From positions 1 to 13,816 of the forward strand of contig CAIYFE010000294.1 of assembly GCA_903925445.1 (NCBI GenBank): a stretch of 13,816 nt of DNA. The letters run 5' to 3'. Positions 7,774 through 13,816 of this stretch are shown here, piece after piece. The position numbers and the translations under genes were made by a program. Within the stretch, counting starts at the first letter, position 1. The number at the start of each line of letters is the position of its first letter. The notes beneath the pieces are model-generated. The model did no database searches, was not told the origin of the DNA, and saw nothing but the letters and a program-made list of their open reading frames with translations. Origin of the DNA: an uncultured Burkholderiales bacterium. Its GTDB lineage: Bacteria > Pseudomonadota > Gammaproteobacteria > Burkholderiales > Burkholderiaceae_C.

Positions 7774-9761
7774 TGCGGTTTTGGCACAACACACTTTGGC
7801 GCCGATGGATTTTGTGGGTCATGTTGGTCGCGCTGGTGGGCAGCATGTTTGGCGTGTTGCTGTGGCTGGCGGGTCGCTACGAAGCCAGCCAGGTTCAAGC
7901 GCGACTTGACCGCGACGCCAGCGATGCCAGCGGCGACATTCGCGCCGCACTGACCCGCAATGCACAAACCTTGCAAGCGCTGCAATTTGCCGCCAACGGC
8001 GCAGTCCCTTGGCGGCAACAAGCCGCGCTGGTGCTGCGCGATCACCGCGAATTGATGCGGCTGGAATGGCGAGACACGCAGCTGGAGGTGATGCACAGCG
8101 CAGACACACCTTATCGCGCCGCGGTGTTCAAAAATTTTGATCGCCGCGTGCTTCAGCCGGAAATTTCGCAAGCTTGCAGCTTGGCCAAACGACAAAGCAG
8201 CCCGGCTTACAGCAACAGCAGCTACATCCCGCAAAGCGATGGCATGGGATTGGAAATCATGGATTTGTGTTTGCCCGTGATCAACGACGGACAAGTCACG
8301 GGCTACACCATTGCCAGCTATGCGCTCAACGAAATCTTGGTCAACCAAGTCAGCCCTGCGCTCACACGCAGCCGCGAGATTTCATTCACCGAAGCCGATG
8401 GCACACGCTTGGCTGTCAACGGCATGCAGCACCGCGGTTCGCGTTTGTTCACGGGTGTGCAACTGCTGGACTTGCCGGGACACACGATGGTGTTGCGGGT
8501 GGACAGCTGGCGAGCCGCGCCCGATTTATTCCCCAATGTGCTGACCGCTTTGGTCATGTCCATGGCCTTGGCGCTGGTGACGGTGCTGGTCATGCTCGCG
8601 CGCGACATGCGGCGGCGCCAGCAAGTCGAAATGGATTTGGCCGATGCCTTGGCGTTTCGCAAAGCCATGGAAGACTCGTTGGTCACGGGGCTGCGCGCGC
8701 GCGACAACCAAGGCACGATCACTTACGTCAACCCCGCGTTTTGCGACATGGTGGGCTTTGAAAGCAAAGAGCTGCTGGGCCACAGCATGCCCGCGCCTTA
8801 CTGGCCACCCGAAATGATCGACGAATACGGCAAGCGACAAGCTTTGCGATTGGCGGGCAACTTGACTTCGCGCGAAGGCATGGAGTCTGTCTTCATGCGC
8901 AAAAACGGCGAGCGCTTTCCGGTGTTGATTTTTGAAGCCCCGCTCATCAACGCCGCCGGCGCACAAACAGGTTGGATGAGCGCGATCTTGGACATCAGCG
9001 AACAACGCCGCGTGGAAGAAGTCTCGCGCGCCAGCCAAGAGCGCTTGCAAGCCACCGCGCGCTTGGCCACGGTGGGTGAAATGGCGTCGTTGCTCAGCCA
9101 TGAACTCAACCAACCTTTGGCCGCAATTTCGAGCTACGCCACGGGCAGCCTGAATTTGTTGCAAGAACTGGCGAGCGAAGACGCGCAACTTGCACAAAGT
9201 TTAGGCAGCGCCATTGAGCGCATTGCCCAACAAGCCGAACGCGCGGGCAAAGTCATCAAAAGCGTGCACGACTTTGTGCGGCGGCGCGACCAAGCACGCG
9301 AGGCGGTGTCGCCCAAAACTTTGTTGGACAACGTCATGCCTTTGGTCAGTCTGCAAGCACGCAAATTGGGCGTGCGGGTAGAAGTGCAATGCCCCGCAGA
9401 TTTGCCAGCGGTGTTGTGCGACCGCACGATGGTCGAACAAGTCTTGCTCAATCTGGCGCGCAACGGCATGCAAGCCATGACCGAAGACACGCCCCGCAAA
9501 GTGCTCACCCTGACCGTGCGCCGCGCCGCCTCCAACGCCACCAGCCGTTGGCTGGAGTTTTCTGTCACCGACCTTGGAACGGGCATTGATGCGCAAATCA
9601 GCGAAAAATTATTCACCCCGTTTTTCACCACCAAGTCCGAGGGCATGGGTTTGGGCTTGAGTTTGTGTCGCACCGTGGTCGAACAACACGGTGGCCTCCT
9701 CAGCCATACTGCGCACACGCCTCGCGGCACCGTGTTCAGCTTCACCTTGCCCCAATCCTGA
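7773..9761 (+). CDS. PAS-domain sensor histidine kinase
   Basis: This is a 662-aa membrane sensor kinase, partner of the response regulator that follows. A basic N-terminus leads into transmembrane segment 1 (about 12-34), a roughly 215-residue periplasmic domain (35-251), and transmembrane segment 2 (about 252-276). A PAS domain (about 295-405, with TYVNPAFCDMVGF and WMSAILDISEQRR), the dimerisation helix with phosphoacceptor H443 in LLSHELNQPLAAI, and an ATPase domain (about 548-660) follow. ATPase motifs are N564 in LARNGMQAM, D600-L-G-T-G604, FTPFFTT and G624-M-G-L-G628. All catalytic residues are present. The H box resembles the FixL/DctB group. Residues 341-380 of the PAS domain contain no histidine, so FixL-like haem sensing is not supported. 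The stimulus is unknown; the periplasmic domain is the likelier input. Translation is probably coupled to yhdP. Confidence 0.93.
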   Translation: MRFWHNTLWRRWILWVMLVALVGSMFGVLLWLAGRYEASQVQARLDRDASDASGDIRAALTRNAQTLQALQFAANGAVPWRQQAALVLRDHRELMRLEWRDTQLEVMHSADTPYRAAVFKNFDRRVLQPEISQACSLAKRQSSPAYSNSSYIPQSDGMGLEIMDLCLPVINDGQVTGYTIASYALNEILVNQVSPALTRSREISFTEADGTRLAVNGMQHRGSRLFTGVQLLDLPGHTMVLRVDSWRAAPDLFPNVLTALVMSMALALVTVLVMLARDMRRRQQVEMDLADALAFRKAMEDSLVTGLRARDNQGTITYVNPAFCDMVGFESKELLGHSMPAPYWPPEMIDEYGKRQALRLAGNLTSREGMESVFMRKNGERFPVLIFEAPLINAAGAQTGWMSAILDISEQRRVEEVSRASQERLQATARLATVGEMASLLSHELNQPLAAISSYATGSLNLLQELASEDAQLAQSLGSAIERIAQQAERAGKVIKSVHDFVRRRDQAREAVSPKTLLDNVMPLVSLQARKLGVRVEVQCPADLPAVLCDRTMVEQVLLNLARNGMQAMTEDTPRKVLTLTVRRAASNATSRWLEFSVTDLGTGIDAQISEKLFTPFFTTKSEGMGLGLSLCRTVVEQHGGLLSHTAHTPRGTVFSFTLPQS

Positions 9762-9768
9762 GAAAGGA
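9761..9768 (+). promoter_or_regulatory. Ribosome binding site for the response regulator
   Basis: AGAAAGGA sits seven bases before the ATG at 9776 and starts on the last base of the kinase stop codon. It decides the start: the reading frame is open further upstream, but only residues from this ATG resemble a receiver domain. Confidence 0.75.
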
Positions 9769-9775
9769 CCCCGCC

Positions 9776-10414
9776 ATGCAACCCACCCAAAACGCTTTGG
9801 TTTTCATCGTGGACGACGATGCCGGTGTGCGCGAGGCCTTGGCTTGGCTGCTGCGTTCGCGTCGATTGCCCAGCGAGTCGTTTGAAAGCGCCGATGAATT
9901 TGTGGCCTTTCTCAACCACAACAAGGCCAGCGCTTGGAGCCCCAGTCAGCCCGGCTGCTTGTTGTTGGACGTGCGCATGCCCGGCTTGAGTGGCTTGGCA
10001 TTGTTTGAACAATTGATCGAGCGCCAATTGCTGGATGTGTTGCCCGTGATTTTCTTGACCGGCCACGCCGATGTGCCCACCGCGGTCGATGCCGTCAAAC
10101 GCGGCGCTTTTGATTTTTGTGAAAAACCGTTTTCAGACAACGCGTTGGTCGACCGCATCGAACAAGCCTTGGAGCGGTCTGCGCAAACTCAGGCGGCTCT
10201 GCAGTCCAAGCGCAGCTTGCAACAAAACTTGGCCGAATTGACCGAACGCGAACGCGACGTGATGCGCTTGGTGGTAGAGGGTTTGCCCAACAAGCTGATT
10301 GCTGATCAGCTTGACATCAGCGTGCGCACCGTGGAAGTGCATCGCGCGCGCGTGTTTGACAAAATGGCGGTCAAGTCTGCCGTTGAGTTGGCCAATCTGA
10401 TGCGCCGCGATTGA
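9776..10414 (+). CDS. FixJ/NarL-type response regulator with LuxR-type DNA-binding domain
   Basis: This 212-aa cytoplasmic transcription factor is the likely target of the kinase encoded 14 bases upstream. The receiver domain spans about 7-125: acidic pair D13/D14 in FIVDDDAGVREAL, phosphoacceptor D65 in LLLDVRMPGLSG, T95 in FLTGHADVPTAV and K117 in CEKPFSD. After a short helical linker (about 125-152) a LuxR-type helix-turn-helix occupies about 155-210: LTERERDVMRLVVEGLPNKL, then IADQLDISVRTVEVHRARVF. The receiver/linker/HTH layout and the GHADVPTAVDAVKRGAFDF stretch are typical of the FixJ/TodT/StyR group, which includes regulators of respiration and aromatic catabolism. The sequence alone does not reveal the target genes. 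The gene ends five bases before the converging stop codon of a small membrane protein gene. Confidence 0.94.
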   Translation: MQPTQNALVFIVDDDAGVREALAWLLRSRRLPSESFESADEFVAFLNHNKASAWSPSQPGCLLLDVRMPGLSGLALFEQLIERQLLDVLPVIFLTGHADVPTAVDAVKRGAFDFCEKPFSDNALVDRIEQALERSAQTQAALQSKRSLQQNLAELTERERDVMRLVVEGLPNKLIADQLDISVRTVEVHRARVFDKMAVKSAVELANLMRRD

Positions 10415-10419
10415 GCCAC

Positions 10420-10560
10420 TCAAGACTTGGGCAGATCATTTTTTTGATGCACTTGTTCGTGTTCTTTTTCAGCGTCAGCGCGCCCTGAAAACATCGTCCA
10501 CCACACGATCAGCACCAAGATGCCGCCCGCCCCGAGCGCTTCAAGCAAAATCAACATCAT
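10420..10560 (-). CDS. Small single-pass membrane protein of unknown function (46 aa)
   Basis: I do not recognise a characterised family. The predicted 46-residue protein has one hydrophobic segment (residues 2-24) ending in V-W-W-T-M-F, then a basic SGR stop (25-27) and a short charged tail rich in E, K, H and Q. This suggests an inner-membrane anchor with a small cytoplasmic or periplasmic tail. Support for a real gene: the minus-strand ATG is preceded by AGGAG at seven bases' spacing, a TACAAT -10 hexamer lies about 35 bases upstream, and hydrophobic, membrane-interface and charged residues are arranged as in a real membrane protein. Two ATGs in tandem (10560 and 10557) are possible starts. 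It converges on the response regulator and diverges from mltA, whose start codon it overlaps by two bases. Homology was not tested. Confidence 0.72.
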   Translation of the reverse strand: MMLILLEALGAGGILVLIVWWTMFSGRADAEKEHEQVHQKNDLPKS

Positions 10561-11755
10561 GAGACAACTCCTGTGGCATACCGCGTGGGCGCTGATTGTA
10601 GGAACTTTGGTGGCCTGCAGCACTGGGCCGCGTCAGACCGACTCGGTGCAAGAGCCTGCGCGCCCAGCCGCCAACATCAGCCCACCCGCAGCCAAGGCCA
10701 GCGGCTTGTTGGCTGGCATGCCGGGCACGCCCAGCCCGCAAGCGTTTTACCGCAGCCGTTGGGTGGCGGCCTCTTGGGACGCGCTACCGGGTTGGCAAAA
10801 CGACAGCTTGCAAGACGCATGGAATGCTTGGTTGCAAAACTGCGATCGTCCTGGGCCGTTGTTTGCGCCTTTGTGCCGCGATGTGCGCCAATTGCTCTTG
10901 GCCAGCGACGACGAACGGCGCATTTGGATGATGGCGCATCTGCAACCCTACCGACTCGAAGCCTTGGACGGCACATCGGACGGCTTGTTGACCAGTTACT
11001 ACGAGCCGTTGTTTGAAGCCTCCGCCCAACGGCGCCCGGGTTTTGAAGTGCCCTTGTATGCACCGCCGGACAACTTGGCGCAAATCAAACGCTCGGGGCG
11101 CGCTTGGTTCAGCCGACAAGAAATCGATTCAGTGGCACAAGCGCAAGAGGCTTTGCGCGGCCATGAAGTCGCTTGGTTGTCCGATCCGCTGGACGCTTTG
11201 ATCTTGCACATCCAAGGCTCGGGGCGTTTGCGCATGACCCAACCCGACGGATCAAGCCGCGTCATCCGCATGGCCTTTGCGGGGTCCAACGAACAGCCTT
11301 ATCAAAGCGTGGGGCGCTGGTTGCTTGATCGCGGCTACATCAAAGACGCTTCTTGGACAGGCATCAAGGCTTGGATTGCCGCCACCCAAGCCAGCAACCC
11401 CGGCTTGGTGCAAGACATGTTTTGGAGCAATCCGCGCTATGTGTTCTTTCGCGAAGAAGTCCGCAGCCCACAAGACAACGACGCCGGCCCGCGTGGCGCC
11501 CAAGGCGTGCCCTTGACAGCGGGTCGCTCGGTTGCCGTCGACAAAGACTCGGTTCCCTACGCCACGCCGCTGTGGCTGGTGTCCTCAGGTCCTAACGCCA
11601 ACTTGCAACGGCTGGTGTTTGCACAAGACACTGGCAGCGCCATCGTGGGCGCTGTGCGCGCCGATTACTTTGCAGGCACGGGCAACGAAGCCGGTGAATT
11701 TGCCTCCCGCATGAAACAAAATTTACGCCTGTGGGCGTTGTGGCCCAAACCATGA
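10559..11755 (+). CDS. mltA: Membrane-bound lytic murein transglycosylase A (lipoprotein)
   Basis: MltA cleaves the MurNAc-GlcNAc bond of peptidoglycan, forming 1,6-anhydro ends, while tethered to the outer membrane by lipid. From the chosen ATG the 398-aa product starts with a short signal peptide and a lipobox L-V-A-C with the lipidated cysteine at 20. A low-complexity Pro/Ala linker follows (about 30-60). The MltA barrel is recognised by LLTSYYEPLFEAS (143-155), DALILHIQGSGRLRM (212-226), FAGSNEQPYQSVGRWLLDRG (240-259) and WSNPRYVFF (289-297). The C-terminal AQDTGSAIVGAVRADYFAG (355-373) includes D357, which aligns with the catalytic aspartate of the family. An upstream in-frame ATG at 10520 would bury the signal peptide, so 10559 is preferred, although no strong ribosome binding site precedes it. 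The stop overlaps the next gene by ATGA. Confidence 0.94.
   Translation: MRQLLWHTAWALIVGTLVACSTGPRQTDSVQEPARPAANISPPAAKASGLLAGMPGTPSPQAFYRSRWVAASWDALPGWQNDSLQDAWNAWLQNCDRPGPLFAPLCRDVRQLLLASDDERRIWMMAHLQPYRLEALDGTSDGLLTSYYEPLFEASAQRRPGFEVPLYAPPDNLAQIKRSGRAWFSRQEIDSVAQAQEALRGHEVAWLSDPLDALILHIQGSGRLRMTQPDGSSRVIRMAFAGSNEQPYQSVGRWLLDRGYIKDASWTGIKAWIAATQASNPGLVQDMFWSNPRYVFFREEVRSPQDNDAGPRGAQGVPLTAGRSVAVDKDSVPYATPLWLVSSGPNANLQRLVFAQDTGSAIVGAVRADYFAGTGNEAGEFASRMKQNLRLWALWPKP
10568..10600 (-). promoter_or_regulatory. Candidate promoter -10 and ribosome binding site of the small membrane protein gene
   Basis: On the minus strand TACAAT (5 of 6 to the -10 consensus; plus-strand 10595-10600) is followed, about 22 bases on, by AGGAG (plus-strand 10568-10572), which sits seven bases before the first ATG. 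A transcript starting near 10588 would have a leader of about 28 bases. The -35 region is poor. All of these signals lie inside the signal-peptide codons of mltA on the other strand. Confidence 0.5.
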
Positions 11756-12267
11756 GCATCAAACAATTCAACGGCGAATGGGTGGCTCAAGAAGACCGCG
11801 TGCTGTTTCGCTTCAACACGCACAGCGGTGAAGGCTACGCGTTTTGGTTCACCCGCGTCATCGTGCAAGGACTGATTCAGGGCTCGCAACATTTGGGCTT
11901 TCATCGTCTGGCACAAAGCCATCCGCCCGAAGTGGCGCAAGCCATGCATGCTTTTGAAACGCAAGCCGTCAAAGAGCAAGCCAATTTCACGCAAACCTAC
12001 GAGGGCGCGCAACAAAGCCCCATGGGCGAAACGCCGTTGCTGGTGGTCGGTTTGAAAATGACCCAAGAACCCACGCAAACCACCGTGGAGCTGCAACTGG
12101 TGGATGGCCGCAACATTGCATTGCACTTGCCCCAATCGATGTTGTTGATCATGGTGACTTTGCTGGACAAGCTGCAAGAAAGCGCCAAGTGGGGCGTGGG
12201 CTTGGCGCAACTCAATCCCAACTTGCAAGAAGTGCCTGCTGCCAACCCTTTGTCGCAGCTGCATTAA
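11752..12267 (+). CDS. Conserved-looking cytosolic protein of unknown function coupled to mltA
   Basis: I do not recognise this 171-aa protein. It has no signal peptide, membrane segment or cysteine cluster, so it is probably cytosolic. The N-terminal part looks like strands with the pattern E-D-R-V-L-F-R-F-N-T and Y-A-F-W-F-T-R (14-35). A helical stretch rich in A, H, Q and E follows (about 51-80), then paired strands ETPLLVVGLKM (93-103) and TTVELQLVDGRNIALHLP (110-127), and a final helix SMLLIMVTLLDKLQESAKWG (129-148). The tail is loose and Pro/Asn-rich. The start ATG overlaps the mltA stop (ATGA) and has no Shine-Dalgarno sequence of its own, which suggests translation coupled to mltA. 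The in-frame upstream ATG at 11731 lies within mltA and is less likely. A link to cell-wall turnover is only a guess from position. Confidence 0.8.
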   Translation: MSIKQFNGEWVAQEDRVLFRFNTHSGEGYAFWFTRVIVQGLIQGSQHLGFHRLAQSHPPEVAQAMHAFETQAVKEQANFTQTYEGAQQSPMGETPLLVVGLKMTQEPTQTTVELQLVDGRNIALHLPQSMLLIMVTLLDKLQESAKWGVGLAQLNPNLQEVPAANPLSQLH

Positions 12268-12314
12268 GGGTAAGCGCTTGTCGCCTTGGTAACGCCAGCG
12301 ATGGCTGCTGCGCC

Positions 12315-12346
12315 TACACTTTGGCAGACACTTTGGGTCACAGGAG
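12315..12346 (+). promoter_or_regulatory. Candidate -10 and ribosome binding site of the indolepyruvate oxidoreductase gene
   Basis: TACACT (12315-12320, 4 of 6 to the -10 consensus) precedes AGGAG (12342-12346), which lies six bases before the ATG at 12353. A transcript starting near 12327 would keep the ribosome binding site. The ribosome binding site is convincing; the promoter is tentative because no good -35 lies at 16-18 bases. Confidence 0.4.
12316..12336 (+). repeat. Tandem direct repeat, ACACTTTGG twice with a 12-base period
   Basis: ACACTTTGG occurs at 12316-12324 and again at 12328-12336, separated by CAG, between the candidate -10 and the ribosome binding site of the next gene. 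The second copy lies where a bound protein would hinder transcription or translation. Chance recurrence of nine bases is possible but uncommon in an 85-base gap. Confidence 0.6.
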
Positions 12347-12352
12347 ACCGCC

Positions 12353-13816
12353 ATGAATGCCCCACTGCCCGAGCACATTCGCCGTGCGTTAGAAACCGTC
12401 ACACTGGACGACAAATACAGCTTGGACACCGGCCGAGCGTTCATGAGTGGCGTGCAGGCCTTGGTCAAATTGCCCATGCTGCAACGCCAGCGCGATGCGT
12501 TGCAGGGCAAAAACACAGCGGGTTTCATCAGCGGCTACCGTGGTTCGCCTTTGGGCGGCTATGACCAAGCGCTTTGGAAGGCCAAACCTTACTTGCAAGC
12601 GCAGCACATCGTCTTTCAACCCGGCGTCAACGAAGAACTGGCCGCCACGGCTTTGTGGGGCACACAGCAACTGGGCTTTGCGCCAGCAGGCAGCAACAAG
12701 TTTGACGGAGTGTTTGGCATTTGGTACGGCAAAGGCCCTGGGGTTGACCGTTGCGCCGATGTTTTCAAGCACGCCAACATGGCCGGTACCACGCCTTGGG
12801 GCGGCGTGTTGGCGGTGGCGGGGGACGACCATGTGGCCAAAAGCTCCACAGCAGCGCACCAAAGCGATCACATCTTCAAAGCTTGCGGCACGCCGGTGTT
12901 TTTTCCCAGCAGCGTGCAAGACATCTTGGATTTGGGATTGCACGCCCTTGCGTTGAGTCGCTTTGCGGGCTTGTGGTCGGGCATGAAAACCATTCAAGAG
13001 ATTGTCGAATCCAGCGCCACCGCCGAGATCGATCCGCAGCGCGTGAACATCGTCATCCCTGAATTTGACATGCCGCGCGGCGGCTTGCACATCCGCTGGC
13101 CCGACGACGCCCTGAGCCAAGAAGCCCGATTGTTTGACTACAAGTGGTACGCGGCTCTGGCCTATGTTCGCGCCAACCGGCTCAACCACAACGTGATCGA
13201 AAGCGCCCACGACCGATTCGGCCTGATCGCCAGCGGCAAGGCTTACAACGACACCCGCCAAGCCCTGATCGATTTGGGGCTGGACGATGCCAGCTGCCGC
13301 CGACTGGGCATTCGCCTGCACAAAGTCAATGTGGTGTGGCCGCTGGATGCACAACTCACCCGCGACTTCGCCCAGGGCCTGCAAGAAATTTTGGTGGTCG
13401 AGGAAAAGCGCCAAGTCATCGAATACCAACTCAAAGAAGAGCTGTACAACTGGCGCTCCGACGTGCGCCCCCATGTGCTGGGCAAGTTCAGCGAAGTCGA
13501 AGGCGACTTTTCGGGAGGCGAATGGTCGCAACCCAACCCCAGCGCCAACACCTTGTTGCGCGCCAATGCCGACTTGAGCCCCGCCTTGATCGCCAAGGCC
13601 ATCGCACAACGCTTGAAAAAACTCGGGCTCGACGCCGACACGCAAGCGCGTGTGGATGCGCAACTGGCACTCATTCAGGCCAAAGAACAGGCCATGCAGG
13701 TGATCGAAGTCAAAGCCGATCGCCAACCTTGGTTTTGTTCCGGTTGTCCGCACAACACGTCCACGCGTGTGCCCGAGGGCTCGCGCGCCATGGCCGGCAT
13801 TGGGTGTCACTTCATG
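12353..13816 (+). CDS. Indolepyruvate ferredoxin oxidoreductase, fused alpha/beta type (3' partial)
   Basis: The enzyme oxidatively decarboxylates indolepyruvate and other aryl pyruvates from aromatic amino acid transamination to aryl-acetyl-CoA, using thiamine diphosphate and passing electrons to ferredoxin. The 488 visible codons run open to the window edge; fused proteobacterial members are roughly 1150-1200 aa, so well under half is seen. Family signatures are FISGYRGSPLGGYD (58-71), YGKGPGVDRCADVFKHANMA (125-144), VAGDDHVAKSSTAAHQSDH (155-173), IPEFDMPRGGLHIRWPD (235-251), ASGKAYNDTRQAL (293-305), ILVVEEKR (346-353) and the start of the thiamine-diphosphate domain with CSGCPHNTST (462-471). 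An N-terminal extension before the first conserved block (residues 1-28) is usual in the fused proteobacterial form. The gene follows an 85-base gap with its own ribosome binding site, so it is probably a separate transcription unit. Confidence 0.92.
   Translation, partial: MNAPLPEHIRRALETVTLDDKYSLDTGRAFMSGVQALVKLPMLQRQRDALQGKNTAGFISGYRGSPLGGYDQALWKAKPYLQAQHIVFQPGVNEELAATALWGTQQLGFAPAGSNKFDGVFGIWYGKGPGVDRCADVFKHANMAGTTPWGGVLAVAGDDHVAKSSTAAHQSDHIFKACGTPVFFPSSVQDILDLGLHALALSRFAGLWSGMKTIQEIVESSATAEIDPQRVNIVIPEFDMPRGGLHIRWPDDALSQEARLFDYKWYAALAYVRANRLNHNVIESAHDRFGLIASGKAYNDTRQALIDLGLDDASCRRLGIRLHKVNVVWPLDAQLTRDFAQGLQEILVVEEKRQVIEYQLKEELYNWRSDVRPHVLGKFSEVEGDFSGGEWSQPNPSANTLLRANADLSPALIAKAIAQRLKKLGLDADTQARVDAQLALIQAKEQAMQVIEVKADRQPWFCSGCPHNTSTRVPEGSRAMAGIGCHFM

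Noticed and set aside
8650..9000. A haem-binding FixL-type oxygen-sensing PAS domain in the kinase.
   Set aside because: No histidine is present in the expected helix region (residues 341-380), so only a generic PAS domain is supported.
9134..10066. A 310-codon minus-strand open frame across the kinase/regulator junction, and a 299-codon one at 5812-6711 inside yhdP.
   Set aside because: Both are antisense to well-supported genes, and their composition is typical of shadow frames.
12294..12305. A small hairpin GCCA-GCGA-TGGC as a terminator after the mltA-linked gene.
   Set aside because: The stem is only four pairs and no T run follows.
12321..12336. A sigma-54-like element, TTGGCA followed by TTTGG with nearly correct spacing.
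   Set aside because: The essential GC of the -12 element is GG, and a start about 12 bases downstream would cut off the good AGGAG ribosome binding site at 12342-12346.
12389..13810. A 473-codon open frame on the minus strand, antisense to the indolepyruvate oxidoreductase gene.
   Set aside because: It mirrors a gene with many family motifs, its translation shows no recognisable domain, and long antisense open frames are expected in codon-biased GC-rich genes.
1..13816. tRNA, rRNA, CRISPR, riboswitch, insertion sequence or phage attachment features.
   Set aside because: I saw no cloverleaf, repeat-spacer, transposase or terminal inverted-repeat pattern; coding is continuous and uniform in composition.

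Overview
The window looks like ordinary chromosome from a betaproteobacterium of the Burkholderiales, probably Comamonadaceae (Limnohabitans/Rhodoferax-like). This is an inference from gene content: a stand-alone heptose-1-P adenylyltransferase, glnE divergent from a YhdP-family gene, a fused indolepyruvate oxidoreductase, and dense, moderately GC-rich coding with even base use throughout. I see no insertion sequence, prophage gene, tRNA, rRNA, CRISPR array or other sign of recent transfer, and no stretch over 100 bases without a gene.

Layout. (1) 2-970, plus strand: the 3' end of a CarH/MerR-type regulator carrying a B12-binding domain, then rfaE2 (ADP-heptose synthesis for LPS). (2) 987-3722, minus strand: glnE, the glutamine synthetase adenylyltransferase/removase, convergent with rfaE2 (16-base gap) and divergent from the next gene (28-base gap). 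(3) 3751-10414, plus strand: a YhdP/AsmA-like envelope protein, then a PAS sensor histidine kinase whose start codon overlaps the yhdP stop, then a FixJ/NarL-type response regulator 14 bases later. This is probably one transcription unit. (4) 10420-10560, minus strand: a 46-codon single-pass membrane protein gene, tail-to-tail with the response regulator and head-to-head with mltA; the two start codons overlap. (5) 10559-12267, plus strand: mltA (lytic transglycosylase lipoprotein) overlapping by ATGA with a 171-aa protein of unknown function. (6) 12353 to the window end: the first 488 codons of a fused indolepyruvate:ferredoxin oxidoreductase, read off the edge.

By function, much of the window concerns the cell envelope: LPS heptose supply, phospholipid traffic to the outer membrane, peptidoglycan cleavage and a small membrane protein. 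An orphan-looking two-component system is embedded there. GlnE belongs to nitrogen control and the indolepyruvate enzyme to aromatic amino acid catabolism.

I found no convincing undescribed multi-gene system. The most useful leads are the small membrane protein and its compressed divergent junction with mltA, the coupling of an uncharacterised two-component system to yhdP, the unknown gene coupled to mltA, and a cysteine cluster in the GlnE linker.
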